A program made the translations under genes and the position numbers. Below, one piece after another: positions 46,652 through 56,614 of a stretch of 64,000 nucleotides of DNA. The DNA is taken from contig RPFO01000154.1 of the NCBI GenBank assembly GCA_009746045.1, positions 6,014,646 to 6,078,645 on the forward strand, written 5' to 3'. Positions within the stretch are counted from its first letter, which is position 1, and each line of letters opens with the position of its first letter. Source of the DNA: Mesostigma viride (Eukaryota; Streptophyta; Mesostigmatophyceae; Mesostigmatales; Mesostigmataceae). A model generated the notes under the pieces. It had not been told where the DNA came from. It worked only from the letters and a program-made list of their open reading frames with translations, and searched no databases.

Positions 46652-48401
46652 AGCATGTCCTCTCAACCTTCTCTTGGCGGGGGTATGTCCCCCATTAACC
46701 AACGTTCCCCCGGTATTTCCCAATCCTCCACAGGTAATAGACGTGATTCCTTGGACACTGTCCATCACTTGAGTCCTCCTTCTCAGAGTGTAAGTTCTAA
46801 TAGTACTCCCTCTACTCCTTCCTTTCACCGTTCACCCATCATCCCCCCTCAGAGTGTAAGTTCTAATAGTACTCCCTCTACTCCTTCCTTTCACCGTTCA
46901 CCCATCATCCCCCCTCAGAGTGTAAGTTCTAATAGTACTCCCTCTACTCCTTCCTTTCACCGTTCACCCATCATCCCCCCTCAGAGTGTAAGTTCTATTA
47001 GTACTCCCTCTACTCCTTCCTTTCACCGTTCACCTATCATCCCCCCTCCTACGTTTGAGGCACGCCAACGGGCACATGCCCCAGCCTCTACTCCTCCTCC
47101 TGTAACCTCTAATAACCCCTATGTTTCGGTGACTCCTCCGGTGCCTCACGTGTCAGTTCCCCTAGGTGGACGTAATCTGGCCCCTGTGGGTCCTACTGGT
47201 TATCCCTCTGCACTTCCTACACACCCTCCGGCTTCCTGGTCGTATCCTGATACTGCCTATGAGGCAGCCCAAGTCTCCTCACGTGTAGCAGATTTAGAGA
47301 TTAATCAGGATTTTAGTACCATGCCTCTAAACGATAGGAATTACCATCATTTTTCTTATTCCTCACTCAGAGAAGCCTATACTATCCCTAACACCCCTGG
47401 GATCACCACCCTGACTCTGTGGTGCCCTCTCGTCCTCTTCCTAAGACGTATCCTGCGCCTCATAACTGGTTACTGCCTGAGTATGTGCCCGTGGAAACGA
47501 GTGGGCCTATGGATAAACATGACCCTTCTCGTGCGTCTAAGCCCCCTCCTCTCCCCACCTTTGCTAGTGCTCCTAAGAGTTGCTAGTTCCACTCCTCAGC
47601 AGTTTTTCACCTTTCTCATGCTCCTCACTCAGCAGACGGCCTCTTGGGAACAATATTATAGGTGGAAACTCCCTGATGTTGTTCTTGTCCCTCATTACCT
47701 TACCACCAGTGTGGCTCCTGCCCTTGTCACCCTTATTCAATGCGAGTCCCTCGCGTCGCATGCGTACCCTAACTCAGTAGCAGAATTGTTTAGGAGATTG
47801 GAAAATCATGTGGTACCTCCAGCCGATGATTGGCAAGAGCGTCTTATCTTTGGATCCCTCGAGCAAGGCAATAAAACTTTATTTTATTGCCTTATTATAC
47901 GGAATACCAACGCGAATTTGATGCCCAGATGGTACGCATTCGAGACCTCTCGGGTGCGGAAGTCAACGCTCGTTTCCTCTAAGGTCTTAATAAAATCCTC
48001 TTGCGTGAAGTTAAGAAACAGTTTTTTGCCTATCGTTTTCGTGACCTTCCTCTGGCTGCTGTTCGTACCCATCTCCTCCGTGTTGCTGATTTTATGCATG
48101 CTCCTGCTCCTGTCCGTACTAGGGTCCATAACCTTGTCCTCACTCCTGAAGAAGAAGAGGCATATGTAGAGGATTAGATGTTTGTGTTACAGATATATCT
48201 GCATTGGATGTGTCTCACATCACTTGTTATCACTGTCATGAGGTGGGCCATCTCAAGAGGGAGTGCCCCAAATTTCTTTCGGGTGCTCCCCCTCATCCCA
48301 ATGCCCGCCCCCCTCGTACTCCTCAGCGGGCCCCTCCTCTTCGCCCACCCTCAGGTTGTTCCTCTTCTGCTCCTCAACCCTCTAGGTTAAATGCTCTATA
48401 G
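46652..48401 (+). pseudogene. gag, frameshifted, with CCHC zinc knuckle
   Basis: Starts MSSQPSLGGGMSPINQRSPG. About 46,790-47,045 encodes four copies of a 21-residue unit, VSSNSTPSTPSFHRSPIIPP plus Q (63-bp DNA repeat). The capsid-like part follows in shifting frames (LPKTYPAPHNWLLPEYVPV; ASWEQYYRWKLPDVV; FRDLPLAAVRTHLLRVADF). At about 48,226-48,270 CYHCHEVGHLKREC is a perfect C-x2-C-x4-H-x4-C knuckle, which binds element RNA. At least three frame changes. Confidence 0.8.
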
Positions 48402-48473
48402 ACAGGATCCTCAGGGAATCCCCATTCTGATCATGATGCCGCCCCCTCTCAACAACCTCGTGATTCTCCAGCA

Positions 48474-49043
48474 ATGGCTTTCTCACCGGGGTTTCCTCCA
48501 GGGTTCGTTCCCTTGGATGACGTGTGTGTGGGAGGGAAAACAGTAGACCTGTCACCGGCGGGTAGCCTCATCAGGTCCTCAGCTAGTTACCCAAGCTCAG
48601 AAAATTTTTGTTTCCCTGTTTTTGTCACGACAGTGGATGCTGCATCCTCTGCACCCCTGCGTGTTCGTCCTTTGATGTTTTTAAATGGTGGCCTTACCGT
48701 TCCTACTACCGTGGTAGACCCTTTTCTGCATCCTCATGATATCCTCAATGTTTCTGTCCTCGTAGATAGTGGGGCTGCCAGCTCCTTTGTGAGCGAGGCC
48801 CTTGTTAGGAGACTAGGATTAGCAGCTATCCCTCATGCCTCTCCTGTGACTGTACACTATGCTGATGGTCGCACCAGTCACTCTCCTGAGACTGTATCCT
48901 TACCACTCCTCATTCATGGTCGCCAGATTAAATTGGTGGCGACCATAGGTCCTATAACGACTGCTGATATATTGTTGGGCTTAGATTGGCATCAAGACCA
49001 TAAAATCACTATTAATTATAGGAGGGGGGACATCCCCCCCTAA
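48474..49043 (+). CDS. Retropepsin-like aspartic protease
   Basis: The frame contains VSVLVDSGAASSFVSEALVR (active site DSGA), a flap-like region (VTVHYADGRTSHSPETVSLP) and TADILLGLDWHQDH (the ILGLDWL-type motif near the C-terminus of gypsy proteases). It matures Gag-Pol in the particle. The frame runs into the insert at 49,042, so the linker to RT is interrupted. It resumes at about 49,690 (FNYDTTVIWFPDNSYWVPER). Confidence 0.85.
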   Translation: MAFSPGFPPGFVPLDDVCVGGKTVDLSPAGSLIRSSASYPSSENFCFPVFVTTVDAASSAPLRVRPLMFLNGGLTVPTTVVDPFLHPHDILNVSVLVDSGAASSFVSEALVRRLGLAAIPHASPVTVHYADGRTSHSPETVSLPLLIHGRQIKLVATIGPITTADILLGLDWHQDHKITINYRRGDIPP

Positions 49044-49683
49044 AATCGTACATGAGCGTACTCCAGAGTTTGGCCTACCGCGCCGGGCGCCAGCCAAAGT
49101 GAAAAGTGCTGGAGTGCACTCAGTCTGTCAAAAAGCTGCGCCGGACCGACTTGGGAGTGTGCTACGTGCTACGTGGCTTGTACGACACGTGGCACTTTTT
49201 GTAGAATCTCTTAGTAGAAGCTCTTAGTAAGCGATAGTATTAGCATATTCTCCAAGTAGAAGAATGACGTCAAGCCGGCGGAAATTCGATGCCTGACGCC
49301 AGGTCCGGTGTCAGAATCAACAACAACAACCTGACGCCTGCCTGAAAGTCGATACGTCTTCCTAGAATCAACCAATACTTGGTAAGTTCTCAGCGTAAGT
49401 TGTAAGTACAGCAGGGCCGAAGCGGACACCTGCACTTTAAAATCAAACGCCTGACCGAGCTAGCGGGATCACCAGAGCGCACTAGCGCACTCCTTTCCTA
49501 AAACCAGGCGCCGGACCGCCAAAAGGAGTTAGCTCCACAAAATTTTTCTTCGCGCCGCCCTAAAATTTTCGACTGGAGTACACTCCGTCGCAAAAATTCT
49601 GCCGCCGGACACATTTTTGGAGTCCGCTCCACGTTTGGAGGTGCCGCGCCGGACACACGAGTGAGTGTGCTGTTTTGGCTGGA
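49042..49683. mobile_element. Unclassified ~640-bp insert in the gypsy pol
   Basis: The gypsy sequence ...GACATCCCCCC stops at about 49,041 and resumes at about 49,684 as TCCCCCCTCCTTTAATTATG, restoring the coding continuation. A duplicated TCCCCCC at both junctions fits a 7-bp target duplication. The insert repeats related words in both orientations (GGAGTGCACTC, GGAGTACACTCC, GCGCCGGAC, GCCAAA). No ORF and no clear terminal repeats. Confidence 0.6.
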
Positions 49684-49776
49684 TGTCCCCCCTCCTTTAA
49701 TTATGACACTACGGTTATCTGGTTCCCTGACAATTCTTATTGGGTGCCTGAACGACACTATAATGACGACACTATA

Positions 49777-50116
49777 GTGAGAAATTTCTTCATCTTTGCA
49801 TTCTATAATGGCTAGTGATCTCGAAGACACCACCCTTGAGGCAGTAGACAGAGATTTCTTATTAAATGTGAAAAAATCGTATTTTCAGGGGGGCAAGGAG
49901 CTGTTATCGACTTTGAAGTCCTTGACTGAGTATCTCGGTCCAAACTGGGCCCAAAGGCTTACTACTATGTCTGAGGGTCGTTTGACATCATTGGGACAGT
50001 TTCCCAAGACTGCAGGGCTCCAGATTAGTGAGGGGCCAAGTGATTCCGACATGGGTTCCATGTTGTGCAAGGCCATTACTCTAGAGATGAAGAAGCCCCC
50101 AGTGGCCACTGGGGGC
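49777..50116 (+). repeat. DIRS-like left inverted terminal repeat
   Basis: GTGAGAAATTTCTTCATCTT to the inner palindrome at 50,096-50,115. It encodes, on plus, a copy of the first ~100 Gag residues (MASDLEDTTLEAVDRDF...), because gag starts within the repeat at the other end. Confidence 0.92.
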
Positions 50117-50259
50117 ACATCCTTACGCTCCAGCTCGTGAAGCCCTCGCGTGTCCGCTAGAGTGCGCCTCACCGAAGTATGGCCATCTCTACGGCCCAAA
50201 GTGACGACGCCAGTCACGGGGGGGCAGTCTGCCTGCGAGGTCCCACACCACCTGGGGCA

Positions 50260-51084
50260 CCCGCACCTGCAGGCAAGGTGGAGCCCCACGTAATGGTCCA
50301 CGGACGAAAACTGGCGCCACCGGCCACGCTTTTGGATGTCCGCGATTGGTACCCCGCAAAGGGTAGTAATGGGTGGCCCCCCCGTGGCGCATGCTGTAGG
50401 GTGAAAACATCCCCCGCAAGCCAACGAGGTCCCAGGCGGCGTGCCACCGCCGCAAGAAACGGCTGTAGCTGAGTGCGCCAAAGAGCAGCTCGTCGTGCGC
50501 CCGCCCAGCACACAGGGCGCTAAGCAACGTGAGTGAAAGGGGCTCAACAACTACCACTGCCTGGGCCTGGCCCTTGCCTATCTTGGGGTCGCGTAGCAGC
50601 AGCGCACCCTGGTTAGCCCCAGGCGGAAGTCCCCGCGCAGAGCCACGTCCCCCACGCCAAGCTTGAACGCTTCTCCGATGCGCAAGTATTGCTGAAAGAC
50701 AATGATGCAGCAGCAGGCAGATAATATCGAGCCTTGTGCACGAAGAATGTTGGCCACGAGGTACAACAGCTGCCACGGGACGGGGTGAGGGCTCTGCACG
50801 GGAACTCGTCGCGCCCAGCCGGCCAGCAAGCGACGCGCCTCGTACCACCCCTTAATCTCGTTGGGGAAGTACAGCTGCAGCCCGCATAATGCGCGCACAA
50901 CCATGGTCCGGCTTCCCCCTTCCTCATACACGCTGACCAGCCACTCACAAAAGACGCCTTCCGCCTCCGTCTTGGCCACGGGAGCGAGGGGTTGACCATA
51001 CTCCACGTACGCCCTCAGCGCTCGGTGATATGCAGCTAGCGTGCTGGGCTGCACAGTGGCCTCCAGCAATTCCTGCCGCCCATG
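50260..51084 (-). pseudogene. DIRS-like tyrosine recombinase
   Basis: Core-binding domain: TVQPSTLAAYHRALRAYVEY, EAEGVFCEWLVSVYEEGG. Catalytic domain: box I Arg in FQQYLRIGEAFKLGVGD (about 50,690-50,640); then, in a second frame, DPKIGKGQAQAVVVVEPLSL and the box II motif FSPYSMRHGGATH (about 50,420-50,380; H-x-x-R type), then in a third frame ADIQKRGRWRQFSSVDHYVG with the likely Tyr nucleophile (about 50,290). All catalytic positions are visible but spread over three frames, so this copy is inactive or has indels. It would recombine the circular or looped cDNA into the genome. Confidence 0.82.
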
Positions 51085-51111
51085 TGGCCCCGGATTGCTC
51101 TCCACGTCGCC
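51085..51111 (-). other. 2A-like ribosome-skipping motif
   Basis: Encodes GDVESNPGP, an exact fit to the D(V/I)ExNPGP 2A consensus (residues ~387-395 of the frame that opens at 52,269), preceded by RNLTAD. In 2A peptides the Gly-Pro bond is not formed and translation continues with Pro as first residue. It sits just after the last RNase H motif (NPADAPSRG) and before the YR core-binding domain (QPSTLAAYHRALRAYVEYG). Confidence 0.8.
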
Positions 51112-53320
51112 ATCCGCAGTGAGGTTGCGCACCCATCGACCACGACTGGGCGCGTCGGCCGGGTTGCGCTCCGACCTCACATACACCCAGTGGTAGCGGG
51201 TGTTGCTGGCCAGCCCTAGCGCGATCGCCCGGCGGCACCAGGCGTTCAGCCGGTAGGACGACGAACGCCCTTTGACGAGCGCACCGACAACTGCCGAATT
51301 GTCCACCAGCCGCACGTGACGTTGCTGCCAGTGAACCTGTGAGCGCAGGCCCCACTCGATCCCTTGCACAGCCGCACGAATCTCCTTCTCGTTGATGTGG
51401 GCCGAGGGATCGAGCCACCGGTGGGCAAGAGCGGTCCGCCACTGCGCCGCTGCCATGGCTCGGTGCTCAATCTCCCCTGTGCGCTCCACGCTGGCCGTCT
51501 CAGAGTCCACACAGAGCGTCTTCCAGCCCTTCCGCTCCCGACAGTTGGACAGGCCACGCACCGCAGGCGCCTCCCACCGGCTGTACACCACCCCAGAACC
51601 GTGGGTTGACGCATCAGTGGCCACCACGGTGCAGCTCAGGGGCTGGTCGCGCTGCGCATGCACCAGCGGGGCCAAGTCCATTGCAGCCTGGAGCTCTTCC
51701 CTTACACTACCCCACAGCCGATAGCTCCAGCCCCGCTTGTGCACCAGGACTTGCTGCAGCAAGCGGTAGGCGTGAAACCAGATGGACAGTAGACCCCGAC
51801 GCAGCAAGTGGACCCACACCCACCGTCCCAGCAACGAGGCCAGTTGGTGGTAAGTGGCCCGTCCACGCCCCAGCATTGCCTGCGTGTCGCGCACCAAGGC
51901 CGCCATCCGGGCCGCGCTCGGCCGCATGGACCCGTCCTGGCAGAACTCAATCCCCAAGATTTCCACCGGGCGCCCCTCCTCAGCTCTCTCCACCTTCTTC
52001 TCGTTGACCACCAACCCCTTGGGACCGTAGCTCTCCTCGCACGCCTTGGTGAGCACGGCGTTGGTCTCCTCCGCGCTCCGCCCATGGGTGACCCCCAGAT
52101 CATCGATCATGACCAGCTGAGCGGGATGTGGGGGATCCTCCGGCAGCAGCCGCCACGCTGCACTGGCTGCGCTCTCCACCAACTCCAGCCGGTCCATGCC
52201 ATCCCCGCGCACTGTGCGCACCCCCATCAAGTGCATGGGATATGACAGCCCTCTCTTGGCATCGAGCACCCCGCCCCGTAGAGACAGTGCAGGTGGGCAA
52301 CCTGTGCAAGGACCACCGAGTGGCTCCAGCCCATGACAAGGACCCGGAACCTGGGGTACAACTTTCGCCGTCGTCCCAGCTGGCCGACCTCATCGGACCA
52401 CACGGGGGGCAGCGAGAAATAGGGGCGCCAGCTCTCAGGTACCTCGAACCGGTAATAGTAGGTGTCAAGGTCTGTCTTGCCCGAATAGCATGGCGCCCCC
52501 ACACTCAGCTCAGCGACCTCGCCCAAGTTAGGCAGGTAACAGGTAGGCGGCTTGAGGAAGCGCCGGTTGCACGGCACCATATTCCCTATAAACCGCTGCC
52601 GTCGTTCGCTGGGCTCCACAACCCCGGGGTCTTTCTTGGGGACGGCAAAACAGCCGTTCACCACAGGGGCGCCTCCTCACTGTACTCGATCATCCGCGTC
52701 TCCGCCAGCCTGATGCTCAGTCGTGCGTACGCCGCATCGCTTGCACAACCATGAGACACCCGGCCCCGCCGCATCCACGCCCCCGCCTCCGCGTCGCATC
52801 TTTGTAGAATGTTGTTTATGTCCTCATACGTCCTCTGCCATGCCTCCGGCAGGCAGTCCAGCAGCTTGACACTACCTGCAGCTCCTCCTTTTGGCAGTGC
52901 CAGCCTCTCCGGGTCAATAATTTCGTATTGACCGCCCGGCCCGTATGGCGCGGGCTCTGCGTCCCCCGTGTCTGTCGCCTCCGCTACGGCGGTAAGCCGG
53001 CGGTTGTAGACGCGGGCAGCATCCTCCATCCCTTGTAGGGCGGCCCTTTGGGCGACGGTGCAGGGGCTCGCAGTAATAGCCTGCTGCTGCACCGCCGGTC
53101 CACCGGACCGTTCCCGGGTCCTGCCCCACAGCCAGTTCAGGCCCCTTGTGGCCCGCTCTTGACACCGCAGCCTTGCTCTGGCACGCAGAGCGCGCTGCAG
53201 CCTGCGGTTGGATCGCAGGCGGCTGCGGTCGAGCGGGGGACCATCTTCACTGGCAGCGGGAGCACACCCCTGCCCCTCACTTGTCCTTTTTGGCCGCCGC
53301 CGCCGCCGCCGATGCCAGCT
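51112..53320 (-). pseudogene. DIRS-like reverse transcriptase and RNase H
   Basis: Pre-RT segment about 53,300-52,660 (GGQYEIIDPERLALPKGGAA, LPEAWQRTYEDINNILQRCD). RT fingers in a second frame, 52,664-52,270 (NGCFAVPKKDPGVVEPSERR, RRFLKPPTCYLPNLGEV, YSGKTDLDTYYYRFEVPE, RVLVMGWSHS). Palm in a third frame from 52,269: AQLVMIDDLGVTHGRS, with the MIDD catalytic pair at 52,099-52,110. RNase H of the DIRS kind: VVATDASTHGSGVV, HINEKEIRAAVQGIEWG, RLVDNSAVVGALVKG and YVRSERNPADAPSRGRW. Two frameshifts (near 52,665 and 52,270). It copies element RNA into DNA and removes the RNA. Confidence 0.85.
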
Positions 53321-54017
53321 CCGCCTCCTGGCGAGCCGCCTTCCGCGCTGCCCGGGCTGCTGCGCTTCCAATAGTACTGCCCTCCACCAGTGGCAGCAGG
53401 TGCATCGCCCCGTTGTTCCAGCCGCTGGTCTTCTCCACCATGAGGAACGCCTCGACCACACGCGCCAGGTACTCGAAGCAGGCCAGCTCCGTCACCACAT
53501 CCTCCCCCAGCTCTTGGATGGCCACATCCAGAATGTAGGTCAGGTTGTTGCACACCAGATGGTGCGTGCTGTTCTTCCACCCGCGGGGGGCTCCCGGTGC
53601 AGCCCCAACGCCCTCCTGCTCCTTGCGAAGGGCCAAGCGGGCCTGCAGGCTCCCGTGCGCGACCTGGCGCGCATCCAGCACCTGCAGCGGCAGCACCCTG
53701 TCGTCGCGGTCCTTGACCAACAGGCGCCAGGCCACTTTGAAAGCTCGCCGGGGGAGACGCACCCCCTTGGTGGTTCGGCGCAGGTCTCTCTCCCTCACAC
53801 GCTCCCGCGATCGACGCGAGCTCCGCTGGGAGGAGTCCCGACTCGTGCTCCGGCTGCTGGACCGCTGCCGCTCCTTGCGACGCTCGCGGGAGCGATCCCG
53901 ACGCCCCTTGGGCTCCGCAGAACGGCCCCTGCCATGCCCACGTCGCTCCCGGGACTTGTCGCGGCGCGACCGAGCGCCACCCCTGCCCCTGCCACGGCCT
54001 CTGCTCTCGCTGTCGGA

Positions 54018-54067
<50 letters not shown>

Positions 54068-54790
54068 GCGACTCTCGTCGCTCCCACTGCTGGTGTCTGT
54101 CGAGCCTGGGCTGCTCCCGCGCCGCGCGCGTCTCTTCTCCTGGCGCTTGCTCTTCGGATGGCCCTTGCCCCCCTTGTCCTCGCGCTGGCTCTTCCCTTTC
54201 CTCGCGTCCCTCCTCTTCCCCCGCGCCAGGGCTTGCAACTCCGCTCCGATGAGCTCGCGGACGCCCGCCAGAAGGGCAGCATTCTCTGCCAGCTTTCGGT
54301 TCCTGCCCTGAGACTTCTTTCCCTTGGCGCGAGCAGCAGCAGGGGCCAGCTGCTCGCGCGCGTCCAAAAAATCCTCAGAGCTCGTCGCGTCCTCCTCTTC
54401 CTCGTCGGTGCCGTTGCTGGGAGGATCCTTTCGGGTCCTTTCGCCCCTGGCTGGACCAGTCTTCCCCTTGCCCCCAGTGGCCACTGGGGGCTTCTTCATC
54501 TCTAGAGTAATGGCCTTGCACAACATGGAACCCATGTCGGAATCACTTGACCCCTCACTAATCTGGAGCCCTGCAGTCTTGAGAAACTGTCCCAAGGATG
54601 TCAAACGACCCTCAGACATAGTAGTAAGCCTTTGGGCCCAGTTTGGACCGAGATACTCAGTCAAGAACTTCAAAGTCGTTAACAACTCCTTGCCCCCCTG
54701 AAAATACGATTTTTTCACATTTAATAAGAAATCTCGGTCTACTGCCTCAAGGGTGGTGTCTTCGTGATCACTAGCCATTATAGAATTCAA
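53277..54790 (-). pseudogene. DIRS-like gag with RS-rich domain
   Basis: Starts at 54,790 (MNSIMASDHEDTTLEAVDRD) or at the inner Met 54,778. The N-terminal ~100 residues (SYFQGGKELLTTLKFLTEYL, NWAQRLTTMSEGRLTSL) are encoded by the ITR. Acidic and basic linkers follow, then a CAG/CTG tract (54,028-54,066). The frame before the tract does not match the frame after it; the latter reads an Arg-Ser-rich run (RSRRDKSRERRGHGRGR, RRDRSRERRKERQRSSS), then MRERDLRRTTKGVRLPRRAF and a C-terminal helical region to the stop at 53,277. The tract probably changed length and shifted the frame. The RS repeats resemble splicing-factor RS domains. Confidence 0.7.
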
Positions 54791-54809
54791 AGATGAAGAA
54801 ATTTCTCAC
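54469..54809 (-). repeat. DIRS-like right inverted terminal repeat
   Basis: Inverted copy of 49,777-50,116 with scattered substitutions (for example GATCTCGAAG against GATCACGAAG). It contains the gag start codon(s) at 54,790 and 54,778. Confidence 0.92.
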
Positions 54810-55505
54810 AACTAGGCTCAATATTCCGCAATCTTGGAGACTGAGAAAAATTTCGGACTGAAAATTTGTCACTCAGTTCTACCTTGCGGACTTTTACTCC
54901 CGTTGCGCAAACCCGTCAAAACTTGGTGCGAAAACCGTCAAAATGTTGTCGGCTATTGTCTCACGATTAGTTTGACACCAACTTTGTCAAAAACGGTTAA
55001 GTATTGCTCTAGTTGTGTTGAAAACTCATAAGCTGCCTTGGCAGCCATAACCACCTTGAAATACATCGCATCAACGTTGTATCCGTGACAAACGCAAGTG
55101 CAATACCGCGCTGGCGCGGCGCTCCATGTAAGAATGACCTCAGAATACTACTGTACTAGATCTAGACCCTGATACTACTTTTTTCAACATTGTACTACAT
55201 TTTTATGATGTCACACATGTTCTGTCATGCCAGAACCGTTCATCAACCACGTGGCATATCTTGAGGGTCCCTGGATACTAGTTGAAGTAGATTGAACTTG
55301 TTTGAACTAGTTTGTACTACTTGTACTAACTTTGAACTAGTTTGAACTACATCTGAGGCCCATCCAATGCTGTCAGACCCTCCAGAGAGGGCGTGGCCAC
55401 CCCGTTTGGCTCCCGCATGTCGACTTGCACCACTGGGCAACGGTGTAGCGCCTCCAAGGTAGCGGCGCACCTCCATCCCTCCGCTCCCCCAGGCAAAATC
55501 AGGGA
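54810..55505. other. Sequence between the DIRS-like element and gypsy RT
   Basis: About 700 bp with no gene seen. It does not look like gypsy coding sequence until about 55,500. A run of imperfect AACTAGTTTGAACTAC/TTTGTACTAC repeats is at 55,268-55,350. It may be gypsy linker, a further insert, or flanking DNA carried by the DIRS-like element. Confidence 0.4.
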
Positions 55506-56010
55506 ATCCCGATCGTAAGATCAATCATTGATAAAACAGAGTTAGCCCGTTATATGGCTGTTATTGATTCCTCTAAGGTCTTTGAAGAAAAGACTCCCTC
55601 GTACCCTACTCGTCCTGTTTTGCATCGTGTGGTTACTAAAGATGGTGCTGTTCCCACTCACTCTCCTATGTATACAATGGGCCCTACAGAGGCATAAAGA
55701 ATTAAGACAGATCCTTGTAGACCTCTTAGAAGCTGGTCTGATTGAGCCTAGCAATTCTCCGTACTCCGCTGGTGTCTTACTTGCTCAGAAGCCTAACGGC
55801 AATTTTCGTCTTGTCACTGATTATCGCAAGGTAAACGATATTACCGTGAAGTCTAAGTATCCTCTGCCTAGGATAGATGATATATTTAATAAAGTTAAGG
55901 GATCTTCTTTTTTACTGTGTTAGACGGGGCTGATGGCTTCTGGCAATTACGTATTGCGCCAGAAGATTGCCATAAGAGTGCCTTTGCTACTCCTTTTGGC
56001 CATTACCACG
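55505..56010 (+). pseudogene. gypsy reverse transcriptase, N-terminal half
   Basis: GIPIVRSIIDKTELARYMAV and PTRPVLHRVVTKDGAVPTHS lead, after a frame change near 55,690, into LLEAGLIEPSNSPYSAGVLL, NFRLVTDYRKVNDITVKSKY and PLPRIDDIFNKVKG, then, after another change, LDGADGFWQLRIAPEDCHKS and FATPFGHY. This is the classic Ty3/gypsy RT order. It stops just after FGHY, before the YxDD box; the palm, RNase H and integrase are absent, so an internal deletion is likely. Confidence 0.88.
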
Positions 56011-56600
56011 GTTCATGCTATGGGCTTGTGCAACTCTGCCGATGTGGCTCATCATACGCCGTGGACAGGTGGTCCTGACACAGCATCGGTACTACTGGGC
56101 TTTCTTTGGCATGTATCCTGATGGCGTCTGGGCGGATGTGTTCCTCCATGTCGACCGGCATGACAACCCTGCTGATGTTGCTCATCACACGGCGTACCTG
56201 GAGGTGCTGTTGGCCACCCGTGGTACTTTTCAAGCTACTGGTGTGTAGACAGAGGGCTCTAGGCCAGACCTAGGCGTGTTGTCGCCTTGGTAGGTAGATG
56301 TGCCCTTGGTGTCTTATGCTCTCACTTGGCTCTCCTTGTTCTTGGGATGTGTGGTTTTGACTGCTCTTGTCCTGCCTACTGCCGCTGTCCCCCGGCAAGC
56401 CTCTGTGCAAGGCAGTTATGGGAAGCCTAACACCCAGCGTGGTGCTGGTGAACCCTACACCCTTTGGGGTGGACGACAGTTGATTCTGCCCTTCTGGATC
56501 TTGGTTTGTTGATTGTTTGCGTAGTGATGCCTCAGGCATTATAGCGTTCCTATGTTCCTCAGTTTTTCTCTCCTCACTTAGGGAGAGGGCTCCCTACCTT
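56011..56600 (+). pseudogene. Degraded end of gypsy pol
   Basis: After the RT break, two related words (GCCGATGTGGCTCATCATAC / GCTGATGTTGCTCATCACAC) occur 130 bp apart in short frames. No integrase HHCC or DDE motifs are visible. Confidence 0.5.
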
Positions 56601-56614
56601 TGTGGGGGGAAAGG
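56601..56614 (+). other. Polypurine tract
   Basis: GTGGGGGGAAAGG directly before the 3' LTR, in the position used for plus-strand priming. Confidence 0.8.

Larger units (their letters stand above)
49777..54809 (-). mobile_element. DIRS-like tyrosine-recombinase retrotransposon
   Basis: 5,033 bp in minus orientation: inverted terminal repeat (54,809-54,469), gag (starting inside the ITR), RT, RNase H, 2A-like motif, tyrosine recombinase (YR), and the second ITR (49,777-50,116). The ITRs are about 340 bp and near-identical; their inner ends carry the perfect palindrome CCCCCAGTGGCCACTGGGGG. Inverted repeats, YR in place of integrase, and no protease or target duplication are DIRS-group traits. 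It is inserted in the gypsy element at ...GACACTATA|GTGAGAAATTTC. The YR stop may run into the left ITR. Several frameshifts, but all domains are present. Confidence 0.88.

Noticed and set aside
50179-54311. Plus-strand frames across the DIRS-like element (for example 53,208-54,311)
   Set aside because: They are shadows of the GC-rich minus-strand coding region and contain no domain. Only the plus-strand gag copy in the left ITR is meaningful.
55243-55524. 93-codon minus frame before gypsy RT
   Set aside because: It is driven by the AACTAGTTTGAACTA repeats and has no support.
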